From assembly GCA_011634665.1 (NCBI GenBank), contig WAEK01000023.1, forward strand, positions 372,001-436,000: a stretch of 64,000 nucleotides of DNA, read 5' to 3'. Within the stretch, counting starts at the first letter, position 1. Each line of letters opens with the position of its first letter. The translations under genes and the position numbers were made by a program. Shown here in pieces: positions 56,532 through 64,000 of the stretch. This stretch comes from Mortierella sp. BCC40632. Taxonomy: Eukaryota > Mortierellomycota > Mortierellomycetes > Mortierellales > Mortierellaceae. The notes beneath the pieces were generated by a model that searched no databases, was not told the origin of the DNA, and saw only the letters and a list, made by a program, of their open reading frames with translations.

Positions 56532-58610
56532 ATGTACATTGATAAATTCAATCAGGAGGACTATCCCATTGTCGTTGGCATCGACTTTGGAACCACCTTC
56601 TCGTAATACTCTTTGGTCACTTTTCCTTTCCTTTTGCGTTTTTTTAACTCTGTGTGAATATCAGGGTACTGGTTGAAGCCTGACTTTTCAGGCTCTTCTC
56701 TCACTCTTTCACTCACTCTCTCACTCTCTTTCTCACACAAAAACAACATTTAAAAGAGGATGCGCGTATGCCTATGCGAGCGACGAAAAGAAGGAGGTAT
56801 ACGATGTCACGCAATGGTAAGGTAGCCAAGAGTTGCTGAACAGACTCTTATACTCTCTTGATGACTTGGTTTCTTGACGAGACACCTCTTTCTCTTTTAT
56901 TTCTGTCAACTTGGGGGGTCTAGGCCGAAACAACCGGGCAAGTACTCCAAGACGCCAACCGTCAGCCTCTACAACACCTCTATTCCAACGCAGCCAAAAC
57001 TGACGCTATGGGGATGGCGAGCCAAACTCGGTGGAGAAAAGCCCAAGCCCAACGAGGTAGCCTACCGACAGTTCAAACTTCGGTTGGATGAAAACCACTT
57101 TCATGGGTCTTCACCAGTCCGAATCGACACCATTCAAGCCATCGCCGACTATCTCGAAGCATTTCATCAGTATACTTCAGAAAAGATTCTCAAGGGATTC
57201 GGATCTGGATACTCGCCTGATAAATTCCGATACTGTCTTACGGTCCCCGCGATGTGGTCCGACCGAGCCAAAGGTGCCATGCGACTCGCTGCCATTAAAG
57301 CCAGACTCATCAGGGAACATGACCATCCGGATCGACTGATGCTCGTCTCGGAACCAGAAGCGGCCGCTCTGTATTGTGAGCTCAAGAGTGACCAATTCAG
57401 CCTCGGCCACGGAGACCGGTTTATGATTTGTGATGCAGGAGGTGGTACGGTGGATTTGATTGTCTATGAGATTGAGGAGACATCGGCGGGAAAACGACTA
57501 TCAGAGGTCACCAAAGGTCATGGAGCCTCTTGTGGATCCGTCTTTGTGGACCTCAACTTTCAATTATTGATTCAAGAAAAGTTTCAATCCGAAGGTGTGA
57601 CTTTACCGGACAAGGTGTTGAGCAAGATTATGGAGAAATTTATTGATGATGTCAAACCACTTTTTGATGGAGAATCGGAACAGTCTCTGGATTTGCCCTC
57701 AAGTAATTGCTTTGCAAGTCTATCAAATGATAACAGGATTGGAGTGGAGGAAGGTACATTATTGATCCAGGGTCAAGAGTTAAAGACGCAGGTCTTTGAC
57801 CCAGTGATCGACTATATCCTGACGTTGATCCAAGAACAACTCACGGCTGCCAAGACTTGCTCTGCTATCTTTATGGTGGGAGGCTTTGGTTCATCCGACT
57901 ATTTGTTGAGTCGTGTCCGAGCTGCTTTTGATCATGTAGTTCAACAGATCAGTGTACCTCCTCGAGCAGAGATGGCCGTTGTCCGTGGTGCAGTCTACGC
58001 AGGACTTTACCCTCGAGTTGTCACGGCGCGTGTTTCTCGACAGTGGTATGGCATCAATCTGTTTTCGGAATTCAGGGTTGGGATTGATCCGGTTGAGAAG
58101 CGATTTTATCATAAGGGACATGCTTATTGTGATGACCGAGTGATGCGGATTGTGGATAAAGGGGAGAAGATTGGAGTGGATGATTCCAAGACGTATAGTA
58201 TTTCGTTCGTGAAACAGACCTTCAACTATGAGACCTTCAAGATCTATGGATTCAAGGGTGATGGGCCAGAGCCTGAGCATGGAAATGATCCTCGCCTTTT
58301 AAAAATGGCCGAGATCATTGTTCCTAATGCACATCATCCCCTAGATCCTGACGGGGCTGAGGTAAGTGGATAACCTTCTTCTTTCTCCATTTTTGAATTG
58401 TTTCTTCCATGGACTCCCAAGGAAGCCATGGGCCTGTAGATTTTCTTTTCTTTATTCTCATTACCTCCACTTTTCTCTTCCCTTTTCCTTCGCTAGGTGG
58501 ATGCAAGTTTTAGCATGTATTTTGGCCTAAGTGAAATCAAAATCGTGGTAGTGACGAAGGGCCAGGAGTTTACCACGACACTTACGTTCGATGCCGAAAA
58601 TATCTACTAG
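56532..58610 (+). CDS. Hsp70-family ATPase, HSPA12-like
   Basis: Actin/Hsp70-fold ATPase of 560 residues in four exons (56532-56602, 56757-56816, 56924-58361, 58497-58610). Phosphate-1 motif IVVGIDFGTTFSG is rebuilt across intron 1 (residues 15-25). Phosphate-2 is CDAGGGTVDL at 213-222. The connect region VSEPEAAALYCEL precedes it, and the adenosine motif MVGGFGSSDYLLSRV lies near 361-375. The last 150 residues (YGINLFSEFRVGID, AEIIVPNAHHPLDPDG, EFTTTLTFDAENIY) are the short beta-rich end of HSPA12-like proteins, not a canonical Hsp70 substrate domain with lid, and no EEVD end is present. Such proteins are numerous in many fungi and are not general chaperones as far as known. The first two exons are tiny (71 and 60 bases). 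Confidence 0.87.
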
Positions 58611-58924
58611 TCGAAGAGCTGGGGGGGGGGGTTCATTTTTTCATTTTTTTTTTTTTTTTCATACCACTAGTACAGAAAAGAGAGGGTGATGACTTTAAAA
58701 ACTCTATTACTGCTCTTTAGCTGGTAAAGATGCGGACCAAATCTCTAATTCGCGGTGATAGTGGCGGCATTGGTATTGGTAGGCTATGATTTTCTCTTTC
58801 TCTCTTTTTCTCCGAATAATGAAGGAGGGTTCATGTGGTTAGCACTTGCGCCTCTTTACAGCCTTTTTTTTTTTTTTTGGAGAATATTCAATCCGTCCAG
58901 GTGGACATCAATGGATTTTTTTTC

Positions 58925-58955
<31 letters not shown>

Positions 58956-61294
58956 AAAAAAAGAAAAAATCAGGGGGCGTCATACTCTGACGAAACAGGG
59001 CTCCTGACATATCACTGCGAATGACCAGAGAATTAGAAGTCCATTGGCGTCATTGGATAGAGGTCCGTGCTTTCGCCGCGTGTCTTCCCAAATGTCGAAG
59101 GGAGGGGCTATGTTCGAGGGTATTCGAGGGAACACGCCCAGCTGGTCACTTCAGCGTGCGTTACTGACTACTGTCAGAAGTAGAGATGGAGAAGAGAGTG
59201 AGAGAATACCTGAGTCTGAATAGTTCTGTAGGGATTCATCAAAGGGATGCAGCGGACATCCTACTCCTAGTGTTATGCAAAGTGAGCGAGGTGTTGGATA
59301 AGAACTCAGAATATGTGCAGATAATTGACATATGGGTTATCACTTGGTATCCCCTATCCCATGCGAGAGGTAGAAGGAGAGAGAGAAAGAGGGAGAAAGA
59401 GAGGGAATTTCCTTGAAACCACCAGGTCTCAGGATCTCAAGCGAGCCCGCCATTCTCTTGACCCGTGCTCAGTCTGGCTTATCCTCCGTGAAATATTGGC
59501 CAAGTAAAATTCATACTTTCCAGATCCACTTTTGTACAGACGCAAAGAATGAAGAGCATAGGCGAGCGGAGAAAGAGAAGGAAGGAAGAGGGGTCAACTG
59601 CCCCAAATAAAATGGAAATGCATGCAGAAAAAGAGTTGCGAAAGGATATTATGCACATGCTCTCCTGCTTGTCATCAAGAAAGGGGTTCCTTACCTATTG
59701 TCCTGTGTATGCTGTAGAGTCGTCAAAGGTCGGCTAGAGTCTTACGCACAATCACTGTAGCTACGTCTTGTAAAAAAGAAGAAAAAGTCGATAGAGGGCA
59801 ACAGCTTATTGAGATAGAGTGTCGCTCATTCTTTTACTCCGCCGAATATGGCTCTCTTCTTCATCGAATCTCACTAGAAGCGTGAGGATTAGAGATGGCT
59901 CAATTGAGCACATGGGGGTGGAATTGGAGCACGGGACTAACCCTTCCAGAAGCAGGGCTCGGGCGAGAGTATACAAAGGAGAAAGGAAAGGAGTGGTGGG
60001 AGTTGTTGCACTGTATTGGTGGGCGAGAAAAGAAAAGAGTCCATGCCGTGAAAGGGGATGTGCGTGCGATGCAGATGTGTGACACACAAGAGGACCACAT
60101 TGTCGACAGGGCAAGCAGAGTATATGGGTGCTAGTGGAGCAATGTGCCGTTGAAAAACACGAGACAACGTGCATAGTTTTTCCTCATGGTTCCCCGTCTC
60201 CTTCCTCGCCACGGACATTAAGTCATGGCTCCGCTTGCGAGAGCATCCTTTCTCCCTCTCTCCCCTCCTCTACCCACTCTATAACCGGGGGCGTTGTGAG
60301 AAGGAAGGGGAGCAGATATCATCTGGAGAGTTCTTAAGTTTGGGAGGAGGACAAAGCTCATCTCTGTCAGCAAGAAAACAGGACAGGCGGATGAAAATAG
60401 AGTTTATGGTGCGTAACAGGCGACGACGACAGTCAGTCAGGCACTGGAGGAAAACGACAAGAGAGACAGCTGGACCGAGGCCAAAAAAGACGAGATGCGG
60501 AGCAAAACCTTGGTCAGTCAGGTCAAGAACTCAGAGAAGAGAGAAGAGAGAAAAGAGAGAGGGCGCGATCAACAATGACAAGTAGGCGCTGTTTATTCGC
60601 GGCCGGGGCATGTATGGTCGCAGAGATAAAACCTTGGCTGAGCTGGTTCACACCCCCTTCCTTCCTCCACGGCACCACACAACTCTTGTCTCTGGGCTAG
60701 AAGCGGCGAGCCGTGGAGTAGAATCAAGTTTTTTTTTTTGGGATGCGATCGAGTTGATCATCACCTCAGTCTCAGTCACACCACTCACACTCTCTTTCTC
60801 TCTTTCTCTTTTTTATTTTTTTATTTTTTTTCTTTTTTCTTCCTCCTCTCGTGAATGCTCTCACCGGCTCATCACATTTCATCTTATCTTTCTTCCCCCC
60901 CCCTCTCCTACATCTCTCCTCCTTTTCCTTTTTTTTTTTTTTTTTTTTTTTTTTTTCATTCCCCATCAGCATCCCTCGCCAATCCTTCTTTTTACATCCC
61001 ACTCTCCTGCCTAAACCATAAAAAAAAAGGTTCTTTGATCTCCGATTCACGATCATCATCTCTCTCTCTCTCTGGTCTATCCTCTGTCTCTCTGTCTCTC
61101 TCGCTCTCCCACTCTCTCTCTCTCATTCTCTCTCTCCCACCCTCACTCTTCTATCCTTTCGTCCTCTCAACCAGCGCCAGACCCGGGCTGCAGACGCCGT
61201 CCTGCCTTGCTCTGCTTTGGACCCGGGCCTGCCGCGCACCATCCAATCCATCCACGCATCCTTGCCCATTCCTTTCTACCCCGTGTGACCAGCC
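58611..61294. other. Long intergenic, T-rich and CT-rich
   Basis: About 2.7 kb without a supported gene. It holds a G10 run (58,621-58,630), several T tracts (58,640-58,660, 58,865-58,880, 58,917-58,953, 60,929-60,956) and CT-rich promoter-type DNA from 60,780 to 61,160 leading into the next gene. ORFs of 60-180 codons follow the simple repeats. Confidence 0.55.
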
Positions 61295-63799
61295 ATGCCT
61301 CCTTCACTCGACTCGGTTGCCACCAGTACCTCGCTGCGGGTCCAGCCAAGAGACCTCCACGACACCCCCGCACCAGCAGGCCCAACACAAGCACCACCGC
61401 TACTAAGCCGTAGTCGGCGGGCTATCCCCACTCCAGGTCTTTCGCTCGCTGACCTGCGAATCGCCTTTACAAACCACCAGGAGGAGCACAAGTCCAAGAC
61501 ACTTCAAGCAGCAGGGTCAACATCCGCCTCTTCCTCCTCCCATGCCCAGCCCCAACAGCGACCACGAGGACAACAGGGTCAGGCATCCACTGCAGGTAAC
61601 GCCGACCTGACAATCGGCCAAAAGTCGATCCGGCGGACGCCATCTAGGAGTACGGGTTCGAGCAAGGGCCCCACTGGCCTGCCCCAGGAAGATGACAGTG
61701 CAAAGGGCGGTCGTCGAGGACCGTACAACTTGAACAACAACAGTAATAGCAATCTACTTCAGATGGATGCCAATGGCAAGACAACCCATGCACCTCCTCG
61801 GAAAGAGCTCTTACCACCTGTCCTCAACCTGGCAACAGAAAGGAGCCGCATGGACGCCAGGAGGAGAGCTCCTAAGGAGGAGACCAGCTACTTTGGTGAT
61901 GGTGTTGAAAAGTTTTGCGTAAACAACAACGAAGACCCGACCTCTCCCACGACCGCCTCTCCCACCTCGCCCTTCTCTTCTAATCCAAACTGGCAATCCT
62001 TCCAGCCGCCTACACCCCCTGCAGCGTCAAGTGCTCGTCCTCGTAGTCTGACCCCAGCGGTGGTGCCTCCTCGTAGAGTCACACCAAGGTCCCAACATAG
62101 ACAATCGGCATCGGCCACCATTGGAACTGCTGGACCCTCTGCTAGAGCAGCAGCGGCGGCAGCGGCAGCGGCGGCAGCGGCGGCATCTGTAACAGAGAGT
62201 GGAACCTTTACGAAGCATGCAGGTGCACTCAGTACCTCGAATGGAAGCACGACCAACCTTGGTCAGACGATGCAAGGTGTCAGTAACTCTGGCGCAGGCA
62301 ACGAGACGACAGGGCTGGCTGCTCTCACTCCAACAGCACGAACATATGCAAAACGACCACCTCCAGGACCGCCCATGGCAGCAGCATCAACATCAACACT
62401 CTCTTTGTCTTCAACAGCCTCGGCATCCACAGGCACAACAGCAGTAGCATCTTCTACTACTTCTTCTTCTATTGCTGCCAGACCGGGAGCGCCATTGGCT
62501 GCAAACACTCCACACCGAGCCAGTCCCGACAGAAAAGAACCCAACAGACCGGAACCACCGCCAAAGGATCTTGCACGGCGAGGATCACATACAAAGGGCC
62601 ATAGTGGCATCAGCACAGCCACAGCCGGATCCACTTCTGCGGGTGGTAGTACATCAGCACCCATTTCTTTGACACTCTCCTTTCAACAAGAGACTGGCAA
62701 CACTACGAATAACTTTTCTTCAGTTGTAGAGGCGACATTAGAGCGAAACAAGGCCCTGGCTGCAGCCACCATCGCAGCAGGAGCCAATACCCCCAGTGGA
62801 TTACCCACAGGACCTACCCTCGCCCGGAGCAGGAGCAATTCTGCACAAGGAACGACGACGGGCTCGAAGGAACGATCCTCGAACCATCCATATCTTCACG
62901 ATCGTAGCAGCAGTATGTCCTCGATCTCTCGGTTGCAGAGCCTTGAAGAAGAGTGGGCATTGGGCGAAGAGCATTCTCAATTCCAGCTCGATGATGCCTC
63001 CTCGAGCATGATTCTCTCACCTTCGTCCTCTTACCGGGCACCCTCACCCCTAGGCGGAGACACGTCGACACCATACACGACACTGGAACGGTCCCGGTCC
63101 GCGAGCTACGGATCGCTTCCGAACACATTTGGAACACAACCAATGCGGAGACTGCCATCACTGTCGAGGCCTCGGACCCTGAAATCAGCGTTGGTCAAGA
63201 CTCCAATTGCGAAAGCACGGGCACGGGAGGCTCATGGACCCCGGAAGGTGATCTTTGGCGACATGATTACGATTGTGACTATCTCACGGATCCCAACACC
63301 GCCTCCACCGCCACCTCCAGACAAGAAGCGGAAAAAGAAGCCCAAGCCAAAGGGTGCCTCTGCCCAGACAGGCCCCCATCCGGATCCAGAGTACGACTCG
63401 GATTATTACAATGAACCCTATACCCCCGAGCCTGCGGAGGTGGAGGTGACTCTTGCGCCATGGATTGGTAACCCGAACTATGACGAGGAGCGCCAGAACT
63501 CAAGGTTCTATATGGATGGCTATGATGACGATGAGGAAGATTATGAGGAAGGTTATGATGATTACGAGTATGAAGACGAGTATGAAGACGGGCATGGAGG
63601 AAGGTCCCATGGCGACGAGGATGATGAAGAAGAGTATGAAGATGAGTACGAGGATGAGACAGGAGGTCATGGAGGACGTGTATGGGGTCAAGGAATTGCT
63701 GGAGGGATGGGATCCTTACCGGACAAGAAACAGGGTGGAATGTTCAAGTTTAAGCGTGCCGTCAATCGACTCTTGCGTACCCGAGAGAAGAAGGGGGGG

Positions 63800-63836
<37 letters not shown>

Positions 63837-63955
63837 CGTCTATTGAGCATGGTCAAAATCCCAAGAATGAACCAAAGCAAACAAACAAACAAACAGACAA
63901 ACAAACAAACAAACAAACAAAAAAAAAAAAAAAGACTCTCTCTCTAGCCATGTAA
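61295..63955 (+). CDS. Large low-complexity protein with candidate PP1-docking motif
   Basis: Single open frame of 886 codons. The N-terminal 580 residues are Ser/Thr/Pro/Ala/Gln-rich with a polyalanine run near 285-297. The likely conserved parts are LSLADLRIAFTNHQEEHKS near residue 50, a Ser/Arg segment near 530-640, and RKVIFGDMITIVTISRIPTP at 650-669. K651-V-I-F654 fits the R/K-V-x-F docking motif for protein phosphatase 1. An acidic Asp/Glu/Tyr stretch (about 740-785) follows, then a basic GGMFKFKRAVNRLLR end. The frame then runs through a 32-base A tract into polylysine and a (CAAA)n repeat before stopping, so the natural C terminus is uncertain and an error or short intron there is possible. 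No catalytic domain is seen. It resembles scaffold or regulatory proteins of fungal polarity in style only. Confidence 0.6.
63800..63831. repeat. Poly-A tract, 32 bases, inside coding frame
   Basis: Encodes a polylysine run at the end of the last gene and is followed at about 63,880-63,920 by (CAAA)n. Both are highly indel-prone, so the reading frame beyond them is unreliable. Confidence 0.9.
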
Positions 63956-64000
63956 CATACATATTTTTTTTTATTAATACTATACACCATCACCTCCTTC

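Noticed and set aside
1..64000. CRISPR arrays, bacterial operons or ribosome binding sites
   Set aside because: The window is spliced eukaryotic DNA and none of these structures is present.

Overview
The window looks like a chromosome segment of a filamentous fungus, most likely an early-diverging (zygomycete-grade, Mortierella-like) species. The evidence is spliceosomal introns of about 100-600 bp with GT-AG ends, CTAAC-type branch sites, long pyrimidine-rich leaders, very many long poly-T/poly-A and CT/GA tracts, and the gene set: a GT69 mannosyltransferase, an INO80 subunit, an alpha-arrestin, an HSPA12-like Hsp70 and a Harbinger-type transposase. The taxonomic placement is inference. No tRNA, rRNA, CRISPR or organellar sequence was seen.

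Region 1 (1-38.5 kb, host genes with one repeat insertion). In order: a GT69 glycosyltransferase (-, 3' end outside the window); a Pgc1-like glycerophosphodiester phosphodiesterase (-); an intronless MgtA-like P-type Mg2+ ATPase (+) with a TATA box and a probable leader intron; a YeiH/UPF0324 membrane transporter (+); a Ser/Thr-rich single-pass cell-surface protein (+); an INO80B/Ies2-like PAPA-1 protein (+); a fungal four-helix membrane protein (-); an RD/RS-rich SCI1-like nuclear protein (+); repeat element copy A; a MYND zinc-finger protein with a His-rich N terminus (-); a UPF0357/DUF2015 protein (+); and an alpha-arrestin (+). Exon boundaries were worked out from splice signals and reading phase, and all complete gene models close in frame.

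Region 2 (about 39.3-54.5 kb, accessory). This is a tandem array of a composite unit. Unit 1 is [repeat element B][P0 pseudogene, -][P1, +][transposase remnant 1, -]. Unit 2 is [element C, an internally deleted relative of B][P2, -][P3, +][transposase remnant 2, -]. A partial third unit is [P4, +][transposase remnant 3, -]. P0-P4 are paralogues of an unrecognised family: a low-complexity N terminus, a conserved core of about 160 residues rich in Trp/Lys/Arg, one phase-1 intron at an invariant place, and a C-terminal coiled coil with a variable number of heptad repeats. The remnants are degenerate DDE transposases of the PIF/Harbinger (HARBI1, DDE_Tnp_4) type, each convergent with a P gene. Harbinger elements normally carry a second DNA-binding gene, so the P family is the best candidate here for such a partner and for a previously undescribed system.

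Region 3 (54.5-64 kb, host genes). An HSPA12-like Hsp70 (+, four exons), a long gene-free CT/T-rich stretch, and a large low-complexity protein (+) carrying a candidate PP1-docking motif and a poly-A-encoded lysine tail.
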